Source: DATKMS01 sp041497995
GTDB lineage: Bacteria > Desulfobacterota > Binatia > HRBIN30
Assembly: GCA_041497995.1 (NCBI GenBank)
Contig: JBGQHM010000386.1
Span: 1-6,531, forward strand
Direction of reading: 5' to 3'
DNA: 6,531 nucleotides
Shown: one piece after another, positions 1 through 6,274 of the stretch
Numbering within the stretch: the first letter of the stretch is position 1
Layout: each line of letters begins with the position of its first letter
The notes under the pieces: generated by a model
The model's input: the letters and a program-made list of their open reading frames with translations, nothing else
Told to the model about the DNA's origin: nothing
Database searches by the model: none
Made by a program: the position numbers and the translations under genes

Positions 1-124
1 CGTCACGTGGGTTGCATGCCATCGAGCCGGCCTGAGTCAGGGTGGAGGCCGTACGATTCAGGCGGCCCCTCTGAGCACGAGCCATCTGCCACGCGCCAAC
101 GCAAATTCGAAAAATACTTCCCGC

Positions 125-1687
125 TCACGGAGATGCAGCTTTGCGCTCGCACCCGTCACGCATCCAGTCGCGCGAGGCCGGCGGGCGCACCGGGCCAATT
201 GCTTGCGGCAGGATAACCTGCCCCTTGGCCGGACGCTCGGCGTCGATCGTTGTAGTGGTGCGTACCGCGTAGGTGGCGCACATGAAGAGCCGATGCGATT
301 CGGCGGTGTCGAACACCCACGTAGTCAACCAATCGCGCGGCAGGACTACTACGTCAGTGGGCTGCGCCGCGGTCGCCAGATACATGCTGTACAGCCAGCG
401 CTCCGCGGCGGTGGAGAACTGGTCGAAGAACGCGAACTCCTGGCTGCGTTTGACCTGGTACACCGTCGAGGTGACATGCACCGCCAGCAGGCTGGCGACG
501 ATGAAGGTGATCAGGACGGCGGACCCGCGCGGCAACGCGCTCGCAAAACCGATGACCGCCAGTGCCATGCCGAGACTGGAGATCCCAACATAGTACGAGT
601 TCAGATGTCCGCGCAGCACCAGCACCGGACCCAGAGTGACGATGAATGCGTCGAGCCCGAATACTGCGGCACGAAGCGGCTGTGCCGTCCACCGGCCGGT
701 CAGCACGCACGCGGTTGAGAGCGTGGCGATTCCCAGTACGGCTACTCCCAATATCAACGCCCACGAATCGTTCTCGGCCAGGGCGTACGTCGCGTTGATG
801 GCGAAGCCGACATAGTGGCCGAGGTTGCGCAACAACGCGACGGGATCGAGGGTCATGGCGTACGCGGCCCGAACGAACTGCAGCTCGGCAGGGTTCGGAT
901 ACGTGATCGGCAGCAGATAGCGAAAATAGTAGAGCTTCGCCGCGATGTAGACGCCGCTCACCGCGTAGAACGCGGCCTGCTCGCGCAGCACACGCCGCCA
1001 CTGAACTTGCGCTGGCAGGAGGACTGCGGCCAAGGTGAGCACCAACGGGAGACTCAGGGCATGCTCACCCGCTAACAAGGCAACGATGAAGAGCAGCAGC
1101 GTCACCGGCACGCGCCGTGGTCGCTCGAGCCGCAGCCACATCCAGAGAGCGATGAAGTAGTAGCACGCGGTCCCGGTGATCGTGAACAACGCGTTCCAGT
1201 ACACGGCGATCGCGTGGCCGGGAGCGAACGCATACACCAGCGCGCAGGCTATCGCCCGCAGGCGCGAGGACAACAGGCGGTGCGCAATCGCGTACACCAG
1301 GACGCCGTTGAGCACGTGAAATGCGAGCTGCGCGGCGTGGTAGCTCGCCGGGTCGTAGCCGACGAACACCTTGAGCAGATAGAAGTACAGCACGATCGAC
1401 AGCGGCCGATAGAGCATGAAGCCGTGCGTTGGTCGAAAGATCTGGACGATATCCAAAGGGGAATGCAGATGAATGTGCGCGGCGGTCGCCAGCAGCCAGA
1501 AGTCGTCGAAGTGGAGAAACGCCCGCAGGCAATCTCCGTACGACCAGAGGTGGAATGCCGTGAGCAGCGCCGCCGTGGCGACGACGCCGGCGACAGCGCG
1601 CCACCACACGGCGTGCCGCTGCGGCGGCGGGCCGACGTCACCAGCGATCACGCCGCGGACGATCGCAAACACATCTTGCGAAGTCAA
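125..1687 (-). CDS. Polytopic membrane protein, GT-C (PMT/TMTC-like) glycosyltransferase candidate
   Basis: About 520 residues, integral inner-membrane protein with roughly 11-13 predicted hydrophobic segments (about residues 31-49, 96-110, 120-136, 147-185, 195-226, 238-255, 288-300, 309-330, 342-358, 366-406), followed by a soluble C-terminal tail of about 110 residues. The acidic pair in HFDDF (D61-D62) lies in the first loop after the first membrane helix, where GT-C enzymes keep their catalytic or metal-binding aspartates. YRPLS (93-97), FHVLN (123-127) and a GEHALSLPLVL stretch (207-217) follow the same order as in TMTC/PMT-type proteins. It would be expected to transfer a sugar from a lipid-linked donor on the outer face of the membrane; this is inferred from the family. 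No TPR repeats are present. I chose the TTG at 1687-1685 because it overlaps the TGA of the upstream oxidoreductase gene, which suggests translational coupling. A GTG at 1672 is an alternative. The reading frame stays open further upstream, but that part lies inside the oxidoreductase gene and is unlikely to be translated. Confidence 0.75.
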   Translation of the reverse strand: MTSQDVFAIVRGVIAGDVGPPPQRHAVWWRAVAGVVATAALLTAFHLWSYGDCLRAFLHFDDFWLLATAAHIHLHSPLDIVQIFRPTHGFMLYRPLSIVLYFYLLKVFVGYDPASYHAAQLAFHVLNGVLVYAIAHRLLSSRLRAIACALVYAFAPGHAIAVYWNALFTITGTACYYFIALWMWLRLERPRRVPVTLLLFIVALLAGEHALSLPLVLTLAAVLLPAQVQWRRVLREQAAFYAVSGVYIAAKLYYFRYLLPITYPNPAELQFVRAAYAMTLDPVALLRNLGHYVGFAINATYALAENDSWALILGVAVLGIATLSTACVLTGRWTAQPLRAAVFGLDAFIVTLGPVLVLRGHLNSYYVGISSLGMALAVIGFASALPRGSAVLITFIVASLLAVHVTSTVYQVKRSQEFAFFDQFSTAAERWLYSMYLATAAQPTDVVVLPRDWLTTWVFDTAESHRLFMCATYAVRTTTTIDAERPAKGQVILPQAIGPVRPPASRDWMRDGCERKAASP

Positions 1688-3006
1688 ACCACGCTTGCGG
1701 CACCGGGCGCGGCGTCGCCGAGCAAGGCGGCGACCTTCTTTGCTTGGCCGAACATCCCGCTGATGGTGCGATCCGACGGGTAGAGCTGCGTAGAATCCGT
1801 AAGCAGCAGGCCCGGGATGCGCGAGCGCACGGGCGGGACACGGCGCGCGAAGTTGGTGGTGCAGATGGCCTGCGCGAAGCGGTCGCGGAAGACACGGTAG
1901 CCGAGCACCCAGTCTTCGGTCAGATCCGGGCGCACCACCTGCAAGCCGGCGAGGCACTCGCGGAACAGCTCCGCGTCCGGTTGCGCGAAGCGGGTATCGC
2001 CGGGTGGCAGGTAGAACGGCACGTAGACGAGGTGCGGAAGCTGAGCGTCGGCACGCCGGTTGAGGTTGGTGTACTCGATGAAGCCGTTGAAGGGTACGCG
2101 CGCATCGTTCACGTTGACCCAGAACGCATCAGTGAGCGGCCGGCGCAGTTTCACGATCAGGCACACCACACAAATGTAGTCGATACGGTTGTCGGCACCG
2201 AACTGCTCGTCCGCGCCGAGCGGCAGCAAGCGCGCCAGGATCGGCAGCGGCGCTGTGGACACGATCCTGTCAAATGGCCGGTGTTGGCCGCCGATCGTCA
2301 GCCCTGTCACGCCGGTCGGACCCACGGTGATGCTTTCGACCGTGACCGCCGTGTGCAGGCCTACGCCTTGACCCCGAAGCGCAGCGATCAGTGCGTCGAG
2401 CAACGCCCCGGTACCGCGCTTCAGGAAGCCGAGGCGCTCGCGCGCCAGTATGTTGGCGCGCGACCGGACGACGCGATGAATACGGTGCCAGATCCACGAG
2501 GCGGAGATCTGATCGTAGTGCGGCCCGAACTTGATGCGCAGCAGCGGCTCCCAGATGACCCCGTAGGCTTCGTGGCCGATATGCGCGATCAGCCAGTCGC
2601 GCGCCGTCACCGGCTCGCAGCGTTCCCACGACTTGGCCGAGCGTGACAAGGCCACGTTGAGGCCGAAGCGAACCCGTCCGACCAGCGACAGCGGGCGGAA
2701 GCGTAGCAGGTCCCACGGCGTACCGAACGGGTACAGCTTGCCACGATAGAAGAACTTCGTCTTCCCGGGCCGCCATTCCAGCTCGTCGGAGAGACCAAGG
2801 CGCGGCAACATCTCGATGAGATCGGCGTCATCGCGACACACGAAGTGATAGTACTTCTCGACCTGCATGCCGTCGAAGTCGAAGCAACCGGCAAGCCCTC
2901 CGAGCACGGGTGCCTGCTCGAACACGTCGACCTGATGCCCTTGCTTTGCAAGGAAGTAGGCAGAGCCCAGACCGGCGACCCCGCCACCCACGATGCCGAT
3001 GCGCAT
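1684..3006 (-). CDS. NAD(P)/FAD-dependent oxidoreductase (amine oxidase / UDP-galactopyranose mutase-like)
   Basis: A 440-residue flavoprotein. The N-terminal Rossmann motif is IVGGGVAGL (residues 5-13), with E30 at the end of the second strand positioned to bind the adenosine ribose of FAD, followed by the GGLAG turn (36-40). The C-terminal FAD motif is LLTDSTQLYPSD (401-412) plus the following ISGMFGQAKKVA helix. In between, EKYYHF (50-55), KTKFFYRGKLYPF (82-94), the WEPLLRIKFG stretch (152-161) and ERLGFLKRGTGALLDAL (190-206) are typical of a broad family frequently annotated as FAD-dependent oxidoreductase or protoporphyrinogen-oxidase-like in polysaccharide clusters. Its substrate is generally unknown and I do not assign one. 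The start at 3006 is supported by a GGAG six bases upstream and by the Rossmann strand beginning at residue 3. Second gene of the operon: it begins 25 bp after the DUF362 gene ends and overlaps the membrane-protein start by TTGA. Confidence 0.9.
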   Translation of the reverse strand: MRIGIVGGGVAGLGSAYFLAKQGHQVDVFEQAPVLGGLAGCFDFDGMQVEKYYHFVCRDDADLIEMLPRLGLSDELEWRPGKTKFFYRGKLYPFGTPWDLLRFRPLSLVGRVRFGLNVALSRSAKSWERCEPVTARDWLIAHIGHEAYGVIWEPLLRIKFGPHYDQISASWIWHRIHRVVRSRANILARERLGFLKRGTGALLDALIAALRGQGVGLHTAVTVESITVGPTGVTGLTIGGQHRPFDRIVSTAPLPILARLLPLGADEQFGADNRIDYICVVCLIVKLRRPLTDAFWVNVNDARVPFNGFIEYTNLNRRADAQLPHLVYVPFYLPPGDTRFAQPDAELFRECLAGLQVVRPDLTEDWVLGYRVFRDRFAQAICTTNFARRVPPVRSRIPGLLLTDSTQLYPSDRTISGMFGQAKKVAALLGDAAPGAASVV

Positions 3007-3012
3007 CACCGA

Positions 3013-3016
3013 CTCC
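3013..3016 (-). promoter_or_regulatory. Shine-Dalgarno GGAG for the FAD oxidoreductase gene
   Basis: The minus strand reads GGAG, then six bases, then ATG at 3006. It decides between this ATG and in-frame upstream alternatives, which would add about 15 residues before the Rossmann strand and overlap the end of the DUF362 gene. Confidence 0.6.
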
Positions 3017-3031
3017 GCTGTGCGGCGACCC

Positions 3032-4090
3032 CTACGGCCGCCACTGGGCACCGTACGCCGTCGCTGTCAGAATGTGGTTGCGCCGGCCGCGCCCGATCCC
3101 CAGGAGGTAGTACCACGCCGCATAGTAGAGCTGCGTCAGCCAGCAACACACCTGAAACACCGGCGTGTCGAAGAACAGCGGTCGCAACGCCGGCCGGCGC
3201 CGCAGCACCAGCTCCATTCGTGACACCAAGTTATGCCGCGCTGGGAGGAAGCGAAGGTTGAGGGACAGGTCGTCATCCCCACTGACGGTGATCTCCTTCA
3301 GGTCGGCCGTGCCCAAACCCGCCGCGACGCATTCGGCGAGGTGTCCGATGCGCGCCGGATCGAAGCCCATGACCTTGGCCGCCACCGCATCCAGCGCGAC
3401 GCAATCACCTGACGCCAAGACGCGGTTGACGACCTTGGGGATGCCCGACTTGGGGCTGTTGCCCTCGAGGCCGATGGTCGCGTCCATGACTGCGAAGCAC
3501 GGGCGCGCAACCGCGTTGATGTCGGCCAGCGCTGCATCCAGGACCAAGTGATAGTTGTGCCGGAACATCGGTAGGCATCCCCACTGGTTCTTGATCGCAC
3601 CGGTGATCACCGTCTTGTTGTGCGTCTTCATCACTGGCACGGTCACCAGCTTGGTGCGCAGCAGAATCTCGGGCACCGTCAGCTCCTTGAGCACGCGGCC
3701 GTTCGGGTGCGGCACGCGCTGCATGGGTCCGCGCGTCATGTTCACCCAGGTGAGATCGTACTCGCGACAGACACGGTCGATGCGGTTGAGCCGAAATGCC
3801 TTCTCGACGTCGACCACCACCTGGTCGGATTCCACCACGTAGAGCGCACCGACCCAGTCGCGGATGGTGCGGACGACGCCCTCGATCACCCACGGTGAGG
3901 TGGTTGCCCCTGGCAGGAACAGGTCCCACCCCAGGTTCGGCTTGAGCGCCACCGGCGCCCCGCGCGGGATGAGCTCGCGCCAGCCGGCAAGCTCCATCGC
4001 ACGCTGGACAGCGGCCGCGACGTCGTCGCGCGTGGGCGCGCCGCCAGCGACACGCACCACGCTAACGTTCGAAGCCATAGACGCGGGCAC
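3032..4090 (-). CDS. DUF362 domain-containing protein
   Basis: About 352 residues. The DUF362 signature pieces appear in order: ALKPNLGW (48-55), a segment ending VESDQVVVDVEKAF (86-99), VPVMKTHNKTVITGAIKN (151-168) followed by GCLP (171-174), MDATIGLEG (202-210), and GDCVALDAVAAKVMGFDP (228-245). The family's biochemical role is not established; some members carry ferredoxin-type clusters. No CxxCxxC ferredoxin motif is visible here. The C-terminal 70 residues instead contain a hydrophobic, aromatic stretch (about 310-333) that could touch or anchor to the membrane. First gene of the three-gene operon with the oxidoreductase and the GT-C-like protein. Start choice is uncertain: GTG at 4090 has a GAGAG nine bases upstream, while ATG at 4078 gives a protein four residues shorter and has no clear Shine-Dalgarno. 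Confidence 0.88.
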   Translation of the reverse strand: MPASMASNVSVVRVAGGAPTRDDVAAAVQRAMELAGWRELIPRGAPVALKPNLGWDLFLPGATTSPWVIEGVVRTIRDWVGALYVVESDQVVVDVEKAFRLNRIDRVCREYDLTWVNMTRGPMQRVPHPNGRVLKELTVPEILLRTKLVTVPVMKTHNKTVITGAIKNQWGCLPMFRHNYHLVLDAALADINAVARPCFAVMDATIGLEGNSPKSGIPKVVNRVLASGDCVALDAVAAKVMGFDPARIGHLAECVAAGLGTADLKEITVSGDDDLSLNLRFLPARHNLVSRMELVLRRRPALRPLFFDTPVFQVCCWLTQLYYAAWYYLLGIGRGRRNHILTATAYGAQWRP

Positions 4091-4221
4091 GATAGCGGAC
4101 TCTCGCGCACGAGTTCAACCGAGCGGACATCTGTAACTGCTTATGCCCCGGACTTGCTATGAAACCGCCGCTGCACGCCGATGTCCGCCGTGCGAGCGGA
4201 CCGATCTCGGAGGTCAAGAGA

Positions 4222-4298
4222 ATCACGAAAAGCCGAAAGCTCGAAAACACGAAAGGCAGTTTCCATTTCGTGGGTTCGGCATTTCGTGCTTTCGTGAT
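4222..4298. repeat. 77-bp inverted repeat of 8-bp-phased CGAAA / TTTCG units (copy 1)
   Basis: Two 33-nt arms (4222-4254 and 4266-4298) surround an 11-nt centre and pair at 25 of 33 positions. The left arm has CGAAA beginning at 4226, 4234, 4242 and 4250. The right arm has TTTCG at 4266, 4282 and 4290, with GTTCG at 4274. The phase is exactly 8 bp throughout, and both outer ends read ATCACGAAA going inward. It begins 35 bp past the stop of the SGNH gene and lies 131 bp before the DUF362 start. It could be a small non-autonomous or REP-like intergenic element, an RNA hairpin protecting or ending the SGNH transcript, or an array of protein-binding sites. No T-run typical of an intrinsic terminator follows. 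Confidence 0.85.
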
Positions 4299-4333
4299 GC
4301 TGAAATTTTTCATCGAATTTGGGAGACGGGACC

Positions 4334-5494
4334 CTAGTTGCCTGGAGAGGACCGCCATGGCGGGACCACGCCTGCTGCTTCGAGACGCTGGTAGAGGACT
4401 TCCGCCTCGAGCTGGTGCCCCGCCTCCGTCGGGTGCACGAGGTCATTGAACGTGAAGACCGGTTCGCCGATGTGCGCACGATATGCGGCGTCCATATCCA
4501 CGACCGCAACGCCCAGGCTGGCGCCGACCTCGCGGGCGGCGGCGTTGTACGCGTCGTGGATGCGCACAACCTCGGCCACGGATGGCAAGGCGTTGAATTC
4601 CAGCAGGGCGTGTACCGCCGATGTCTGCGGCGCTTGCTCGTAGCGACGCAGCGCCGCGTCGTTTAGCGCCCCCTGCGGTGCGCTGAGAAACCAGACCACC
4701 GCTCCACGCGCGCGGGCGATCTCCACGATGCGCTCCAGGTTGTGGGCGTACGCTTCGATCGGGATATCCGGTCGCCATATGTGCGGCAGCCCTACCGGCG
4801 GACTGCCGGCTGCCAACCGGGCGCCCACGACCATGCCGAGCCGCTTGGCGAACGGGTACAGTTCCGTCTGCAGGAGGAGGTCTTGGAAGTCGCGCAGCAC
4901 GACGGTCTGTGGCTCGCGGAAGGCATTGTCGGGATCGCCGGGCGACATCAGGTGGTCGTTCCAACCGAAGCGCACCGTCATCAGATCCGGACGGAGCCGC
5001 CGCAGCTTCGATCGCAAGAGCATGAGTCCCTGAAAGCTGTTGTAGCCGGGCACTCCGGCGTTCATCACTTCGAATCGGCTGGTACCTCTGCGCTCCGCCA
5101 ATAGACGATCGAGGCGCTGAGCGTATGGTTCGTCGATGTATTCGAGGCCGTCGCGCTCGCCTGGGGAGATGACGCCGAAGGTGCAGGAATCTCCAAGCGT
5201 CAAGATCTGGTACACGCCGGGCCGGTGCGGACCGAACTCGTGGCCACGAAAGCCGTCGGCGTTCAGGTGCTGGCCATGGATCACCTGTCCCGGGTTGGAC
5301 TTGAAGTAGAGGAGCGGATCGCACACCCAGAGGATCGACGTCGGTTGGCTCGAGCAACGCTCGGCTACTCCGGTCATCCGGATCGCAACTTCTGCGAACA
5401 CGAGCAGGCAGGCCGCCGGAAGGCAGCCGAGCAGAATCCGTGTCCCGAGACGCCACGGTCGTCGCCGGATCGGACGATTGGTATCGTCGCTCAT
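4334..5494 (-). CDS. Membrane-anchored SGNH/GDSL-family hydrolase
   Basis: 386 residues. A positively charged N-terminus (NRPIRRRPWR) precedes one hydrophobic helix (about 17-37), consistent with a signal anchor that places the catalytic domain outside the cytoplasm. All SGNH blocks are visible: block I LTLGDSCTFG with nucleophile S103, block II NAGVPGYNS with G147, block III FGWND with N179, and block V NDLVHPTEAGH with D351 and H354. The enzyme should therefore be catalytically competent. Family activities include carbohydrate or lipid esterase, deacetylase and O-acyl transfer in polysaccharide modification; the substrate here is unknown. I kept the ATG at 5494 because the next methionine falls after the membrane helix. 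The AGGA sits directly against the ATG, so the ribosome site is poor. It is transcribed divergently from the sulfotransferase gene, and the inverted repeat follows its stop codon. Confidence 0.88.
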   Translation of the reverse strand: MSDDTNRPIRRRPWRLGTRILLGCLPAACLLVFAEVAIRMTGVAERCSSQPTSILWVCDPLLYFKSNPGQVIHGQHLNADGFRGHEFGPHRPGVYQILTLGDSCTFGVISPGERDGLEYIDEPYAQRLDRLLAERRGTSRFEVMNAGVPGYNSFQGLMLLRSKLRRLRPDLMTVRFGWNDHLMSPGDPDNAFREPQTVVLRDFQDLLLQTELYPFAKRLGMVVGARLAAGSPPVGLPHIWRPDIPIEAYAHNLERIVEIARARGAVVWFLSAPQGALNDAALRRYEQAPQTSAVHALLEFNALPSVAEVVRIHDAYNAAAREVGASLGVAVVDMDAAYRAHIGEPVFTFNDLVHPTEAGHQLEAEVLYQRLEAAGVVPPWRSSPGN

Positions 5495-5597
5495 TCCTGT
5501 GGGAGTCTATGCGGCGGGCCCTCGAGGCGCAAAGGAATCCTGCGGGTGGAGGCCGTCCTTGTCCCCCCGCTGCAGACCTCATAAGGTAGCGATCACG
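5495..5597. promoter_or_regulatory. Divergent intergenic region between SGNH hydrolase and sulfotransferase genes
   Basis: These 103 bp separate two genes reading outward, so both promoters are expected here or just inside the genes. On the minus strand, TTGCGC, 17 bases, then TAGACT is a weak sigma70-like match that would leave a leader of only a few bases. On the plus strand, TTGTCC, 17 bases, then TAAGGT is weaker still. No clear operator palindrome is seen. The assignment rests on gene orientation, not on strong promoter boxes. Confidence 0.35.
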
Positions 5598-6167
5598 ATG
5601 GAGACCGGGACTATCACTGTGGTATCAGGCCTGCCGCGTTCGGGCACCTCGCTGATGATGCAGATGCTCGAAGCCGGCGGTCTGCCGATCCTCACGGACA
5701 ACCTGCGGACCGCCGATCCGGACAACCCCAAGGGCTACTACGAGCTCGAACAGGTCAAGCAGCTCGAACGCGACCAGTCCTGGGTCCCCAGAGCCGTCGG
5801 CAAAGCGGTCAAGGTCGTCTCGCCCCTGTTGCGCCACTTGCCGGCGGATCACTCCTACAAGATCGTGTTCATGCGCCGCGACATCGAGGAGGTGCTGGCC
5901 TCGCAGCGCCACATGCTGGTGCGCCGCGGACGGCCGGCGCCGGATGACGACGAGGTAATGGCTGCGACGTTTCGGCGTCATCTCGCCGATCTGGAAGCGT
6001 GGCTCGCGAAGCAACCGAACATGCAAGTCCTCTACGTCGCCCACAAGGCCGTACTCGACCAGCCGGCTGCGGAGATCGAGCGGGTCAACGTCTTCTTGGG
6101 AGGCGCACTCGGCACGCAGGCAATGGCCCAGGTCATCGATCGCGCGCTGCACCGACAGCGGCGTTGA
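5598..6167 (+). CDS. Compact sulfotransferase-family protein
   Basis: 189 residues, cytoplasmic, no signal peptide. The N-terminal strand-loop-helix VVSGLPRSGTSLMMQML (8-24) is the 5'-phosphosulfate-binding loop of PAPS-dependent sulfotransferases, with R14, S15, G16 and T17. The IVFMRRDIEEVLASQ stretch (89-103) matches the 3'-phosphate-binding segment, with R93/R94 and S102 in the expected spacing. The protein would transfer a sulfuryl group from PAPS to an unknown acceptor, possibly a glycan or lipid given its neighbours. It is short for the family (commonly about 250-300 residues), so the acceptor-binding part is reduced. The start at 5598 is chosen because it lies just before the first beta strand and has AAGG eleven bases upstream; the frame is open upstream to 5478, but that part overlaps the divergent SGNH gene. 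Confidence 0.8.
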   Translation: METGTITVVSGLPRSGTSLMMQMLEAGGLPILTDNLRTADPDNPKGYYELEQVKQLERDQSWVPRAVGKAVKVVSPLLRHLPADHSYKIVFMRRDIEEVLASQRHMLVRRGRPAPDDDEVMAATFRRHLADLEAWLAKQPNMQVLYVAHKAVLDQPAAEIERVNVFLGGALGTQAMAQVIDRALHRQRR

Positions 6168-6174
6168 GGGGAGG

Positions 6175-6247
6175 ATCACGAAAGCACGAACGGGACTTCG
6201 GGTTTCTTTTCCTCTTTCGTGTTGTCACTCTTTCGTGGTTTCGTGAT
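6175..6247. repeat. 73-bp inverted repeat, degenerate second copy of the CGAAA/TTTCG element
   Basis: The outer 16 bases (6175-6190 and 6232-6247) pair at 15 of 16 positions. CGAAA starts at 6179 and CGAAC at 6187, and TTTCG starts at 6215, 6231 and 6239, all on the same 8-bp phase as the first copy; the unit expected at 6223 is lost. The inner half of the left arm (about 6191-6207) no longer resembles the repeat. Arms of 33 nt with a 7-nt centre match the size of copy 1. Bases 6175-6190 are identical to the reverse complement of 4283-4298. It sits 7 bp after the sulfotransferase stop and 27 bp from the stop of the convergent membrane-protein gene, so it could form a hairpin in both transcripts. 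Confidence 0.8.
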
Positions 6248-6274
6248 TGCAGTTCTGCGGCGGTGCATCAGCGC

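Noticed and set aside
1..22. Start of a further minus-strand gene (ATG at 22-20)
   Set aside because: Only seven codons are visible before the edge, and no Shine-Dalgarno precedes it.
45..69. Possible terminator hairpin after the GT-C-like gene
   Set aside because: A 7-bp stem (45-51 with 63-69, one wobble) and 11-nt loop can be drawn on the minus strand, but no T-run follows and such stems are common in GC-rich DNA.
1688..1957. N-terminal extension of the GT-C-like protein in the same frame
   Set aside because: Low-complexity R/A/P/H-rich translation lying entirely inside the oxidoreductase gene, which keeps its C-terminal FAD motif there.
1744..2646. Plus-strand 300-codon open frame opposite the FAD oxidoreductase gene
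   Set aside because: Rich in R, A, H and D without recognisable domains; a typical antisense shadow of GC-rich coding DNA, with no credible ribosome site.
4089..4118. Sigma70-like promoter TTGAAC, 18 bases, TATCGT before the DUF362 gene
   Set aside because: Four of six matches in each box, but the -10 box overlaps the GTG start and would imply a nearly leaderless message from the ATG at 4078. Possible but not supported enough to annotate.
4443..5582. Minus-strand 379-codon open frame overlapping the SGNH gene in another frame
   Set aside because: Arginine- and proline-rich composition with no motifs, whereas the overlapping frame has the complete SGNH catalytic set.
5478..5597. Upstream start for the sulfotransferase adding 40 residues
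   Set aside because: It would overlap the divergent SGNH start, and the added residues are not family-like; the ATG at 5598 precedes the PAPS-loop strand directly.
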